Part shown: positions 37,369 to 47,356 of the stretch, one piece after another
Numbering within the stretch: position 1 is the stretch's first letter
How the letters are laid out: each line of letters opens with the position of its first letter
Source of the DNA: CALGFI01 sp963786805
GTDB taxonomy: Bacteria; Actinomycetota; UBA4738; HRBIN12
Direction: 5' to 3'
Assembly: GCA_963786805.1 (NCBI GenBank)
Contig: CAWBAK010000007.1
Coordinates: 124,001 to 188,000 of the forward strand
DNA length: 64,000 nt
Position numbers and translations under genes: made by a program
The notes under the pieces: generated by a model
What the model was told of the DNA's origin: nothing
What the model saw: the letters and a program-made list of their open reading frames with translations, nothing else
Databases searched by the model: none

Positions 37369-38783
37369 CGGCAGGACCTGCCGCGTCCGGCCCACCGGAG
37401 CTGGTGGCTCGAGGAGGCGCTCGCCCGGCCGGAGTTCGCGGGCGAGCCCTGTCCCCCGCTCGATCGCGACGTGACAGCCGACGTCGTCGTGATCGGCGGC
37501 GGCTACACGGGGATGTGGAGCGCGTTCTTCCTCAAAGAGCGCCAGCCCGACCTCGACGTCGTGCTGCTCGAGCAGGACGTGTGCGGCGGCGGCCCGAGCG
37601 GTCGCAACGGCGGGTTCCTCAACGCGTTCTACGACGAGGCCGGGCTGCTCTCGTCCCGGTTCGGCGACGAGGGCCGTCGCACCGTCGAGGTGGCAGCGCG
37701 TTCGATCGACGAGATCGGCGCGTGGTGCGAACGACACGGCGTCGACGCCTGGTACTCGCCGGTGAGCCACCTGGCTGTTTCGACGAGCCCCGCCCAGGAT
37801 CACGGGGTCGAGGAGATGCTCGAAGAGATGCGCCGGCTCGGCCTCGACGAGGTCTACCGCGAGCTCGATCCGAGCGAGGTCCGCGCGCGGTTCGACTCGC
37901 CGGTGGCCCGTCGCGGGATCGACGTCGTCCACGCCGCGACTCGTGCAGCCGGCGCGGCTGGCGCGAGGCCTGCGGCGCGTGCTGCTCGAACGCGGCGTGC
38001 GGATCTTCGAGGGAACCCACGTGACGCGGTTCCGGGGCGGCGAACCCGTGATCGCCGAGACGCCGGGCGGCGTCGTTCGCGCCGGTCGGGCGATCGTCGG
38101 CGTCAACGCGTGGGCGACGGCTTGGCGCGAGTTCCGGCGCACGATCATGATCCGCGGCACCTACATCGTCGTGAGCGCGCCGGCTCCCGACGGCCTCGAG
38201 CGGATGCGGTGGACGGGAGGCGAGGGCGTGTACGACCTCCGGACGGCACTGCACTACCTGCGCACCACGCCGGACGGACGGATCGCGTTCGGCGGCGCCG
38301 GGATGGCGGTCGCGCCGCGGAAGGTCACGGCCCGCTACGACTACGACCGGGCGCTCCGTCCGAGACCTCGTCCAGGACTTCCGCCGCTGGTTCCCGGAGT
38401 TCCGCGATGTGCCGCTCGAGGCGGCGTGGGGCGGCCCGGTGGACGTTTCGGGCTGGCACCTCCCGTTCTTCGGCACGATGCCCGGCGGGACCACGCACTA
38501 CGGTCTGGGGTTCACCGGCAACGGGGTGGGACCGTGCCACCTCGGCGGAAAGATCCTGTCGGGACTGGCCCTCGGGATCGAGGACGAGGCGACGACCTTG
38601 CCGATCGCGCACGTGGAGCCCAAGCACTTCCCGCCCGAGCCGCTGTTCACGCCCGGGGAGCGCCTCGTGACCCGGGCGATCCTCCGCAAGGACGCACTCG
38701 AGGACCGCGGCCGTCGCCCCGATCCCGTGACGAACGCGCTCGCGCACCTGCCGAGGAAGCTCGGCTACAACCTCGGGCCGTAA
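37365..38783 (+). CDS. FAD-dependent oxidoreductase, DAO/PuuB-like (copy 2), three frameshifts
   Basis: This is a tandem paralogue of the preceding gene, collinear throughout: SWWLEEALARPEFAG, VVIGGGYTGMWSAFFLKE, GGGPSGRNGGFLNAFY and GGPVDVSGWHLPFFG, then GFTGNGVGPCHLGGKIL. Corrected length is about 472 residues. ATG 37365 sits in the stop of copy 1; one extra base at 37373-37375 then separates it from the body. Other shifts are near 37938 and 38355. The divergence between copies suggests different amine substrates or a heteromer. The ectoine synthase gene follows 34 bases later. Confidence 0.86.
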
Positions 38784-38817
38784 CATCCGCGCCGTATCCA
38801 GTGAAGAGGAGCGGGAC

Positions 38818-39201
38818 GTGATCGTTCGCAACACCTCCGAGGTCGAGGGAACCAAGGCCGACGCGAGCGGCCCCAAGTGGCGGAGCTTGCGGATGCTGAC
38901 CAAGGCCGACGGGATGGGATTCACCGTCACGCAGACGACGATCGAGGCCGGCATGGAGATCGAGGTGCGCTACGAGAACCACCTCGAAGCCTGCTTCTGC
39001 GTCGAGGGCGAGCTCGAGATCGAAGACCTCGAGACCGGAGCGCACCACGTCGTCGGTCCGGGAACGATCTACGCCCTCGACCGGCACGACCGTCACTTCG
39101 TCCGCGCGAAGGCACCCACGCGTCTGATCTGCGTGTTCGCGCCGGCGCTGACCGGTGACGAGACACACGACGCGAGCGGCGGGTACGCGCCGGCGAGCTA
39201 A
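38818..39201 (+). CDS. ectC: ectoine synthase (orphan, no ectA or ectB nearby)
   Basis: The 127-residue cupin begins MIVRNTSEVEGTKAD. The iron ligands known from characterised EctC proteins are at the same numbering: Glu57 (NHLEA), Tyr85 (TIYALD) and His93 (DRHFVRA). It should cyclise N-gamma-acetyl-diaminobutyrate to ectoine. GTG 38818 follows GAGGAG. The frame is intact. No diaminobutyrate aminotransferase or acetyltransferase is present in the window. Solitary ectC genes are known in non-producers, where they may act on imported intermediates or a related substrate. Two amine-oxidising flavoproteins precede it on the same strand. Confidence 0.82.
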   Translation: MIVRNTSEVEGTKADASGPKWRSLRMLTKADGMGFTVTQTTIEAGMEIEVRYENHLEACFCVEGELEIEDLETGAHHVVGPGTIYALDRHDRHFVRAKAPTRLICVFAPALTGDETHDASGGYAPAS

Positions 39202-39214
39202 CGAGCGCGGGAAC

Positions 39215-39962
39215 TCACGGCGGGAGGCGCAACGACGCCATCCCGCCGTCCACGGCCAGCACCGTCCCGGTCGTGGAACCACTGCGCGGACTCGCAAGGT
39301 ACGCGATCGCCTCCGCGACCTCCTCGGCGGTGACGAGACGGCCGATCGGCTGCCGCGCCTCGAGCGAGGCGCGTTCGGCGACGGGGTCGGCGGCGCCCTC
39401 GAGGAGCCGGCCCACCCAGGGCGTGTCGGCCGTGCCGGGAACGACGGCGTTCACCCGGATCCCCTCACGGGCGTGATCGGCCGCCATCGCGAGCGAGAGC
39501 GCGAGCACCGCTCCCTTGCTCGCGCTGTAGAGCGCCCGGTTGGGAACCCCGACGACGGCCAGCGCGCTGCTGACGTTCACGATCGCCGCGCGCGAGGACC
39601 TCCGGAGATGCGGCAGCGCCGCGCGCGTGACCCGGGCGATCCCGACGACGTTGACGTCGAGCACGTGGCGCCACTCGTCGTCGTCGTTGGCGGCAACGTC
39701 GCCGCCGGCCCCGATCCCGGCGACGTTCAACAGGACGTCGATGCCCCCGAGCTCCCCCGCCGCCCGCTCGACGGCCGCGCGCACGGAGGCGTCGTCCGTG
39801 ACGTCGGCGACGAGCGCGAGCGTCGCCCTCGGACGGCGGCGTGGCCTCCCGGTCGAGGACGGCGACCCGCGCGCCGCGCTCGACGAGCAGGGACGCCGTC
39901 GCCGCCCCGATGCCCGAGGCGCCGCCCGTCACCAACGCCGCCATCCCCGCGAACTCGTTCAT
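39215..39962 (-). CDS. SDR-family oxidoreductase, one frameshift
   Basis: The corrected Rossmann enzyme of about 249 residues starts MNEFAGMAALVTGGASGIGAA, with the TGxxxGIG cofactor motif. It contains LLNVAGIG, VNVSS and the catalytic Tyr-Lys in ALYSASKGAVLAL. The frame changes near 39830, in the segment between VLDRE and VADVTDD. GAGGAGGACGAG precedes ATG 39962. It is the last gene of the 39215-44915 operon, directly behind the SMP-30 gene. Its neighbours suggest oxidation of a sugar, polyol or hydroxy-acid; the substrate is not known. Confidence 0.88.
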
Positions 39963-39972
39963 CTCGTCCTCC

Positions 39973-40828
39973 TCATCCGGCGAACGCGATCGTCGGCATC
40001 CCGGCAACGCCCACGTCGCACACGAAGAGATCCCCGCCGCTGCCGTCGTCGCTCGCCGCCGTCGTGACGACGAGCCGGTCCAGCGACGGGCCGGCGAAGC
40101 AACAGCTCGTCGGTCTCGGCACGGGGATGTCGAGCGTCCCGACGTGGCGGCCGTCCGGCGAGAACCTCACGAGGGCCGCTCCGTCGTGCATCGCGACCCA
40201 GACGCATCCCTCCTGCGTCCACCGCGAGGCCGTCGGGGACGCCGGGGAAGCCGGTCGTCTCGACGAACACCGAACGGTCCGACGCCTCTCCGACGCCGAC
40301 GTCGTACGCGAAGACGTCCACACGCCGCGTCGGGCTGTCGACGAAGTACATCCGTCGCGCATCGGGGCTCCACCCAAGGCCGTTGCTGATCGTCGTGCCT
40401 TCGAGCACCCGCGTGAGCGAGAGATCGGCGTCGACGCGGTAGAGCGAACCGACCGGTTCGTCTTCGGCATCCGGCATCGTTCCGAGCCACAGCCGTCCGG
40501 CCGGGTCGCACTTCGCGTCGTTCGAACGGTTCGACGGGCGGTCGGCCTCGACCTCGAGGGCGAGCGGTCCGATCCCGTCGTCGTCGGCGAGCCGAACGCC
40601 TCGCCGGCAGACGACCACGGTTCCTCCGGAGGCGCGCGGGATCCACGCCGATGTCGTCTCCTCCGCCTCGTGCGTCGTGACGGCGCCGGTCGCCCAGTCG
40701 ACCGCGTGCCGCCGCGAACCGGGGATGTCCACGAGCAGCAGACGGCCGCGCGCGGCGTCCCACGCGGGGCCCTCGAGCAGCCGGCCGCCGAGGCGGGCGA
40801 GGACCTCGACGCGAGGGATCACGCTCAC
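39973..40828 (-). CDS. SMP-30/gluconolactonase-family lactone hydrolase, one frameshift
   Basis: The corrected six-bladed propeller protein has about 284 residues. Family signatures are LLEGPAWDAARGRLLLVDIPG (start), RSNDAKCDPAGRLWLGTM with the metal-binding Asn/Asp region, and ISNGLGWSPDARRMYFVDS. It probably opens an aldonolactone made by the adjacent dehydrogenase. The frame changes near 40215 (SDGLAVD to CVWVAMHDGAALVRFSPDG). GTG 40828 overlaps the stop of the zinc dehydrogenase gene by four bases. Confidence 0.86.
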
Positions 40829-41839
40829 CGGCGCGGGTCCACGAGGGTCTTCGGCGCCCCGGTCGGCGACGGTGGGCGGGCGCCACCGAGGACATCCGCG
40901 ACCTCCTCGAGGCCGACCACCTCGGCCACGAGCGGCTCGGTCGCGATCCGTCCCGACGCGAACATCTCGATCGCGCCCTCGAGCCCGGCGGAGGCCGCGA
41001 GGATCCCGACCACCGTCACGTCGCGGAGCACGATGCGGCGCGTGTCGAGCACGCTCGGCTCCTCGGCGATGCCGACGAGGACCACGGTGCCGGCGGGCTC
41101 GACGATCTCGACCGCGCGGGCCGGAGCCTCCTCGGCGGTGGACAGGTCGATCACCGCCGCGTAGCCGCCGTCGGGGACCTCGTCGGGGAGGTACGTGTTC
41201 CGCGCGCCGAGGGCGAGCGGCGAGCTTCAGCTGCTCCGGCCGGATCCCGACCACGTCCACCACCGCACCCTCGGCGAGCGCGAACTGCAGCGCGAGAAGG
41301 CCGAGCGTTCCCGAGCCCCAGATGCAGACCGCGGCACCGGGCGAGAGTCGCGCCGCGCGGACCGCGCGAAGGGCCGAGCCCGCGGGCTCGATCAGCGCAC
41401 CGGCATCCGGATCCATCTCATCGGGGAGCCGGCGCAACGCCACCTCGGGAAGCAGGAGGCGCTCCGCGAGCGCGCCGGGCAGACCATCGCGGATGCCGAG
41501 CTCGAGCCGGTCCTCGCAGACGTGATGCTTCCCGGCTCGGCACCGGTCGCACCGGCCGCACCCGATCATCGTGTCGCCGGTGACGAGCGCACCGATCCAG
41601 CCCGGGTCGACGCCATTGCCGGCCTCGCGGACGCGACCGCACCACTCGTGGCCGATCCGAACGGGATACGAGGTGGAGCCGTCGTGCAGGTACGGCATCG
41701 AGCCGGTGAACAGCTCGACGTCGGTGCCGCAGACGCCCGCCCGGATCACGTCGACGACCACGTGGCCATCCGTCGCGTGCGGCTCGGGGACCTCGGCGAC
41801 GGACGCCGCTCGCGGACCGGTGATGAGGAAGGCTCGCAT
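40825..41839 (-). CDS. zinc-dependent medium-chain dehydrogenase (sorbitol/threonine dehydrogenase-like), one frameshift
   Basis: Corrected length is about 338 residues. The catalytic zinc site is AGVCGTDVELF with GHEWCGRV. The structural zinc cysteines are in CGRCDRCRAGKHHVC, and IWGSGTLGLLALQFA forms the nucleotide fold. The frame changes near 41215 (RPEQLKLA to ALGARNTYLPD). The C-terminus ends GGARPPSPTGAPKTLVDP. The gene lies 52 bases after the amidase and is coupled to the SMP-30 gene, fitting a dehydrogenase-lactonase pair for a sugar or polyol. Confidence 0.87.
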
Positions 41840-41891
41840 CGCGCTGTTCTGTACCACGTCGCCGGTTCGCGGGCTCGACCGCGCGCCGGCG

Positions 41892-43289
41892 TCACATCGT
41901 GGAGAGGTCGAACGGCTCGTATCCGGGGGCGACGGTCGGCCAGGGCCGCTCCCGCTCCCACGCCGCCCCGAACGCGAGGACGAGGTCGTCCCGCCAGCGA
42001 GGACCGCTCACCTGGAGCCCGAACGGGAGACCGTTCGAACAGGTGCCGGCCGGGATGCTGAGCGACGGATGGCCCCCCAGGTTGAACTCGCCGCCGTTGT
42101 AGCCCTCGGATCCGACGGGACCGTTCGTGCCGGGCAGGGTGCCGTCGGCGAGCCACCCCGAGTAGCCGTGGGTGGGGCACAGGAGCACCGTGTCCTGCCC
42201 GAGCAGCCGGTCGAGATCCTCCACGTAGTCGAAACGCCGGTGCCGGGCCACCAGGTACTCGTCGAGTGTGATCCCGAGCGCGTGCTCCATCTCCGACCGG
42301 AACGGCGCGCTGAAGTCCTCGAGGTGGGACTCGACGAACCCGCGCCCGAGCCAGCCCAGCTCCTCGGCGGTCACGGTCGTGTACCAGTCCCGCCCCGGTT
42401 GGCCGCCGTTCGCGATCGCCGTCGGGAACAGCGCCTGGGGTGCGATCTCCTCGACCGGGATCCCGAGGTCGCGTTCGACGGCGTCGAGCGCCAGCCGGAA
42501 CAGGGCGTCGACCTCGGGCGGCAGGGGCCCGAAGTCCCACGTCCGTGGCACCGCGAGCACGCGAGCCGGCATCTCGTCCCGTGGCGACCACGACGGTCCG
42601 GCGGACGGATCGCCCTCGACGGGTCCACGCATGACGTCGAGCAGCAGCGACACGTCGGCGACGGAGACGCCGAACGGGCCCTGGGTGGAGACCTCCAGCC
42701 AGGACGGGATCGGCCGGCGCCCGACGAGACCCGCCGTCGGCTTCAGCCCGGCGAGGCCGCAGAACGCCGCCGGCGTGCGGACCGAGCCGCCGCCGTCGGT
42801 CCCGGTCGCGAGCGGCGCGAGCCCGGCGGCGAGCGCCGCACCCGAGCCGCCGGAGGAGCCGCCCGGCGACCACTCGAGACCCCACGGGTTCCGCGTCGGC
42901 CCGTGGAGGTCGTTGTCCGTCCATCCCTGGAACGCGAACTCGGGGATGTTCGTCCGCCCGACGATCACCGCCCCTGCGGCGACCATGCGTTCGACGGTGA
43001 TCTCGCTCCGCTCCGCGGGTGGCCGGTCGAGCATCGTCCGCGAGCCGAACGAGGTAACCATCCCCGCGACGTCCGTGTTGTCCTTCACCAGCAGCGGCAG
43101 GCCGGCGAGCGGACCTTCTGCGCCGCGTTCGTCGAGCGCCCTCGCGTCCTCGAGGGCGGGCTCGGGTCGCAGCTCGGTCACCGCGTTCAATCCGGGGTTC
43201 CACCGCGCGATCCGCTCCAGCGAGGCCGTGACCAGCTCGGCCGCGGAGACGCGGCGCGCCCGAACCGCCTCTGCGATCTCGGCGAGCAT
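41892..43289 (-). CDS. amidase signature enzyme
   Basis: The intact 465-residue amidase has the Ser-cisSer-Lys triad region: Lys in LLVKDNTDVAG, GGSSGGSGAALAAG and GTDGGGSVRTPAAFCG. The family hydrolyses amides to acid and ammonia; GatA is a relative, but no gatC or gatB is nearby and the context is catabolic. ATG 43289 shares one base with the upstream flavoprotein stop (TGATG), so the pair is coupled. The substrate is unknown. Confidence 0.93.
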   Translation of the reverse strand: MLAEIAEAVRARRVSAAELVTASLERIARWNPGLNAVTELRPEPALEDARALDERGAEGPLAGLPLLVKDNTDVAGMVTSFGSRTMLDRPPAERSEITVERMVAAGAVIVGRTNIPEFAFQGWTDNDLHGPTRNPWGLEWSPGGSSGGSGAALAAGLAPLATGTDGGGSVRTPAAFCGLAGLKPTAGLVGRRPIPSWLEVSTQGPFGVSVADVSLLLDVMRGPVEGDPSAGPSWSPRDEMPARVLAVPRTWDFGPLPPEVDALFRLALDAVERDLGIPVEEIAPQALFPTAIANGGQPGRDWYTTVTAEELGWLGRGFVESHLEDFSAPFRSEMEHALGITLDEYLVARHRRFDYVEDLDRLLGQDTVLLCPTHGYSGWLADGTLPGTNGPVGSEGYNGGEFNLGGHPSLSIPAGTCSNGLPFGLQVSGPRWRDDLVLAFGAAWERERPWPTVAPGYEPFDLSTM

Positions 43290-44915
43290 CAGCGGCCGAG
43301 GTTCTTGATGCGGTCGACGAACTCCCCGCGCTTGTGATCGCGAAGGACCACGCTGGCCGCGTTGCGACCGGGGACGCCCATGACCCCGCCGCCGGGGTGG
43401 GTCCCGGAACCGCACAGGTACATCCCGGCGACCGGCGTCCGGTAGTCCCCGTAGTTCGGGATCGGGCGGAAGCTGAACAGCTGATCGGGCGAGAGCTCTC
43501 CCTGCATGATGTTGCCGCCGATCAGGCCGAAGCGGTCCTCGATGTCCTTGGGCGCGAGGACCTCCAGATGCTCGACGGATGACTCGAGGTTCGGCGCGAA
43601 CTCCCCGAGCGCCTTCAGCACCCGGGCCGCGTACTCGTCCCGGCCGCCCTCGTCCCACGAGCCGTCGCGAAGCTCGTACGGTCCGTACTGGCTGAACGCG
43701 AGCATCAGGTGCTTGCCCTTCGGAGCCAACGCCCTCCGGCTCGTGCGCCGTCGGGAAGACGACCTCGACGTACGGGTGCTCGCTCATCCGGCCGTACTTC
43801 GCGTCGTCCCAGGCCCGTTCGAGGTACTCCATCGAGGGCGACACGGCCGCGAGCCCCAGGTGCAGATCGCCCTCCTGGTCCCAGCTCGGGAACTCGGGCA
43901 GGGCCGAGAGCGCGACGTTCAGCTTCACCGAGCCCGACCGCGTGCGGTACCGCTTGACGTCGCGCACGACGTCGCCGGGAAGGCGTTCCTCGCCGACCAG
44001 CGAGAGGTATGTCGTCACGGGATGCGCGCTCGACACGACGCGTTGCGCCCGGACCAGGGAGCCGTCGACGAGCGCGACACCGACCGCTCGGCCGTTCGCG
44101 GTGATCGCGACGCGATCGACCTCGGCCCCCGTGCGGATCTCGGCGCCGGCGGCCTCGGCGGCTCGCGCCATCGCGCTCGAGACACCGCCCATGCCGCCCT
44201 TCACCCATCCCCACGCGCCCGGATGACCGTCGATCTCGCCGATCCAGTGATGCATCAGGACGTACGCCGAGCCGGGCGTCATCGGTCCACCCCACCCGCC
44301 GATGATCGCCTGCGTCGCGAGCGCGCCCTTCACCCGTTCGTCCTCGAACCACTCGTCGAGGAAATCCGCGGCGCTCATCGTGAACAACCGGACGGCCTCG
44401 TGGACGTCGCGTCCGCTCCACTTGCGGAACCGTCCGGCGGTCGTCGCCCACTTCGGCAGGTCGCGGATGTTGAGGTTCGGCGGAACGACGAACAACAGGT
44501 CCTTGATCAGACGAGCGACGCGGCCGAAGTACCGGTCGAATCGGACGTAGGCCTCGGCGTCGGCCGCCGACAGCTTCGCGATGTTCTCGGCGTCGCGCGC
44601 GACCTCTCCCCAGAGCGTGAGCGAGGTGCCGTCGGGGAACGGCACGAAGTAATCGGGCGTCACGATCGAGACCTCGTACCCGAACCGCTTCAGGTCGAGC
44701 TCCCGCACGACCTGCGGAGGCATCAACGAGACGACGTAGGACGCGCTCGAGACGTGATAGCCGGGCCAGGGCTCCTCGGTGGTCGCGGCACCGCCGACGA
44801 CCTCGCGTTTCTCCAGGACGACGACGTCCAGGCCGGCCTTCGCAAGGTAGGCTGCGCACGCCAGGCCGTTGTGGCCTCCTCCAACGATGACGACGTCTCT
44901 TTCGAACGCACTCAC
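43289..44915 (-). CDS. phytoene-desaturase-like FAD oxidoreductase (PYROXD2 type), one frameshift
   Basis: The corrected protein has about 541 residues. FAD motif VVIVGGGHNGLACAAYLA and VVGGAATTEE are near the N-terminus; GSGTHPGGGVMGVPGRNAA is near the end. It belongs to the amine-oxidase/phytoene-desaturase superfamily, in the PYROXD2-like branch, not to carotenoid enzymes. An extra base in the CCC run near 43731 breaks the frame before LAPKGKHLMLAFSQYGPY. GTG 44915 is the start; no ribosome site is visible. It is the first gene of the 39215-44915 operon and a paralogue of 56892-58508. Confidence 0.88.
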
Positions 44916-44999
44916 GGGAGCCGGAGGTTACTACCGGGTGCCTTCGCGCGCCCCTCGTGCTCTCCACTCGGGAGTCGCGCATCCGTGAGGCTCGACGCG

Positions 45000-46166
45000 A
45001 TGCGGCGCCGGGCGCTGTTGAACGGGAGCATCGCCGGAGCCGTCACCCTCGTCATCGGCGTCCTGATCGTGGCCGGCGTGTCGAGCGGGGACCTCGACAT
45101 CCCGCGTTCCTCACCCAGCCCCAGTCCCTCCCCGACGTCGCCGCCGTGCGATCCCTCGTGGGAGATCGTCCCCAGCGCCAACCCGGAGGACCTCTCGCAC
45201 ACGCTGAACGCGGTCGTCGCCCTCGCCGCCTCCGAGGCGTGGGCGGTCGGCGGTTCCGGCGACCCCGTCTCCCCGCTGGACGTGCTGATCGAACGATGGG
45301 ACGGAACGGCGTGGACGCCCGAGGAGGCGCCGAGCCCGGGGAGCCAGACGAACGAGCTCCTCGCCGTCGACGCGGCCGGGCCGAACGACGTCTGGGCGGT
45401 GGGACGAACCGCGAGCGGTTTCGGAGACCGGCCCCTCGCCCTGCATTACGACGGGACCGAGTGGCTCGAGGTCGCCCTCCCCGAAGAGGTGACGGGTGTG
45501 CTCACCGGCGTCGCGGCGATCTCGCCCGGCGACGTCTGGGCCGTCGGCTTCTCGGGCGATCCGGATGCGTCGCTCGAGCGCGCGCTGATCCTGCACTGGG
45601 ACGGCCTGCTGTGGGCGGTCGTCGACGGGGGCCGGGCCGTCGGCCGCGGGTCGAGCGCGCTCCGCGATGTGGAGGCGACCGCACCCGACGACGTGTGGGC
45701 CGCCGGCTACCTGCACAACCGTCCGCTGATCGTCCGCTGGGACGGGCTGGCGTGGTCACGTTCGGAGACCGAGGTGACCGGTGTCGCAAACGAGGTCGAG
45801 CCGCTCACCCCGACCGAGGGATGGGTCGTCGGCGCGCCGATCCAACGGTTCGACGGTGCCACGTGGAGCCTCGACACACCGGTCCGGGAGGAGGGCGAGC
45901 TCCTGTCGGCGGCCACGGTGGGTCCCTCGGACGTGTGGGCGGTGGGCCTTCGACCGATCGAGCTGGGCGAGACGAGGTCGATCGTGATGCGGTTCGACGG
46001 ACAGCGATGGACGCCGGTCGAGGGCCGGGGAGCCGCTGGGTCCGACGCGCTCACCGGTGTCGACGCGCTGCCCGATGGGACCGTGCTCGGCGTCGGCTAC
46101 AAGGACGTCGACGTCGGACGCCGGACGCTCGCGATCCGGGGCACCACGTGCTTCCCCACGGCCTAG
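45000..46166 (+). CDS. exported or membrane-anchored W-x-V-G beta-repeat protein
   Basis: The 388-residue protein has an N-terminal hydrophobic helix (GAVTLVIGVLIVAGV), then a Ser-Pro linker. At least five repeats of about 50 residues follow, each with a D-V-W-A-V-G motif (SEAWAVGG, NDVWAVGR, GDVWAVGF, DDVWAAGY, SDVWAVGL) and a paired L-x-R-W-D-G strand. This resembles an extracytoplasmic beta-propeller. No enzymatic motif is seen. ATG 45000 has GAGG upstream; GTG 44985 is also possible. It is divergent from the catabolic operon and precedes the acyl-CoA dehydrogenase. Confidence 0.72.
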   Translation: MRRRALLNGSIAGAVTLVIGVLIVAGVSSGDLDIPRSSPSPSPSPTSPPCDPSWEIVPSANPEDLSHTLNAVVALAASEAWAVGGSGDPVSPLDVLIERWDGTAWTPEEAPSPGSQTNELLAVDAAGPNDVWAVGRTASGFGDRPLALHYDGTEWLEVALPEEVTGVLTGVAAISPGDVWAVGFSGDPDASLERALILHWDGLLWAVVDGGRAVGRGSSALRDVEATAPDDVWAAGYLHNRPLIVRWDGLAWSRSETEVTGVANEVEPLTPTEGWVVGAPIQRFDGATWSLDTPVREEGELLSAATVGPSDVWAVGLRPIELGETRSIVMRFDGQRWTPVEGRGAAGSDALTGVDALPDGTVLGVGYKDVDVGRRTLAIRGTTCFPTA

Positions 46167-46180
46167 ATCGAAGGAGCGCC

Positions 46181-47356
46181 ATGGATCTGCGTCTGTCCGC
46201 CGACGACCACGCGCTGAAGGCGCGCGCGCGGGCCTTCACCGACGAGGTCCTGCTCCCGCTCGAGCTCGAGTGCGAGGAGCACGATGGCCTCCAGCCCGAG
46301 AGTCACGCGAAGGTCAAGCAGGCGGTGCTTGACGAGGGCTTCAACGCGATCAACCACGCCGAACGGGATGGCGGGCAGGGCTACGACATCTTCCGGCAGA
46401 TCCTGGTCGAGGAGGAGTGGGGCCGGGCGACCGGCGCCCTTTGGGATCTTCCGTGGCGGCCCTCGATCCCGCTCGCCGCCGGGACCGAGGAACAGAAGGA
46501 GCGATACCTGCGGCCGGCGGCCCGCGGAGAGCGTCGCGACGCCTACGCGATCACCGAGGCGGGGGCGGGCTCGGACCCGTCGATGGTGCAGACGACGGCT
46601 CGCCGCGACGGGACGGGATGGGTCCTCACCGGCGAGAAGTGGCACGTCACCGCGGGCGACGTCGCCGACTTCTTCCTCGTGCACGCGCACGTCGACGCCG
46701 ACCCGGCGAAGGCGACCGTGTTCCTCGTCGACAAAGACCTTGCCGGCGTCGAGCTCGTCCGCACGCCGAAGTACACGCACACGTTCGTGTTCGAACACCC
46801 GATCTTCGCGTTCCACGACGTTCGCGTCGGCGATGACGCCGTGCTCGGCGGCATCGGGCAGGGGTTCGAGCTGACGAAGGACTGGTTCGTCGAGGAGCGG
46901 ATCATGATCGGTGCCCGGACGATCGGGGCCGCCACGCGCGCGCTCGACCTGTCGCTCGCGTTCGCCGAGGAACGCGTGCAGTTCGGCAAGCCGATCGCGG
47001 AGTTCCAGGCGATCGAGTTCATGCTGGCGGACATGGCCGTGGAGATCATGGCCGCCAAGGCGATGCTCTATCGAGTCGGATGGCAGGCGGCGCGCGACGA
47101 GCTGTCACGCAAGGAGGTGCACGCGCTCGCCTCTGCCGTGAAGCTCGTGTGCTCGGAGACCGCGGGCCGCGTGGCCGACCGCGCCGTGCAGATCCACGGC
47201 GGTCGCGGCTACATGCGCGAGCAACCGGTGGAACGCCTGTGGCGCGAGCTCCGCGTCGACCGCATCTGGGAGGGCACCTCGGAGATCCAGCGCGTCGTGA
47301 TCGGCAACGAGCTGCGCAAGCGCGGACACGAGCCCTTCACGGATTGGCCCGCCTAG
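46181..47356 (+). CDS. acyl-CoA dehydrogenase
   Basis: The intact 391-residue flavoenzyme has the signature AYAITEAGAGSDPSMVQTTA, the FAD/substrate loop EKWHVTAGDVADF and the C-terminal RVADRAVQIHGGRGYMRE and RIWEGTSEIQRVVIGNEL. It introduces a double bond next to a CoA thioester in fatty-acid or amino-acid catabolism; chain length cannot be told. AAGGAG precedes ATG 46181. It is a paralogue of 61727-62905. Its stop overlaps the converging lipoprotein gene in CTAG. Confidence 0.93.
   Translation: MDLRLSADDHALKARARAFTDEVLLPLELECEEHDGLQPESHAKVKQAVLDEGFNAINHAERDGGQGYDIFRQILVEEEWGRATGALWDLPWRPSIPLAAGTEEQKERYLRPAARGERRDAYAITEAGAGSDPSMVQTTARRDGTGWVLTGEKWHVTAGDVADFFLVHAHVDADPAKATVFLVDKDLAGVELVRTPKYTHTFVFEHPIFAFHDVRVGDDAVLGGIGQGFELTKDWFVEERIMIGARTIGAATRALDLSLAFAEERVQFGKPIAEFQAIEFMLADMAVEIMAAKAMLYRVGWQAARDELSRKEVHALASAVKLVCSETAGRVADRAVQIHGGRGYMREQPVERLWRELRVDRIWEGTSEIQRVVIGNELRKRGHEPFTDWPA

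Noticed and set aside
39959..41857. A 632-codon frame joining the zinc dehydrogenase and SMP-30 lactonase
   Set aside because: The dehydrogenase C-terminus is in another frame after a shift near 41215 and stops at 40825. The lactonase has its own GTG at 40828.
41892..44915. A 1007-codon open frame joining the PYROXD2-like enzyme to the amidase
   Set aside because: A shift near 43731 removes the flavoprotein stop. The repaired protein ends at 43289 and the amidase has its own ATG there.
43289..44915. Carotenoid biosynthesis (phytoene desaturase)
   Set aside because: No crtB, crtE or other carotenoid genes are present; the sequence fits the PYROXD2-like branch and the neighbours are catabolic.
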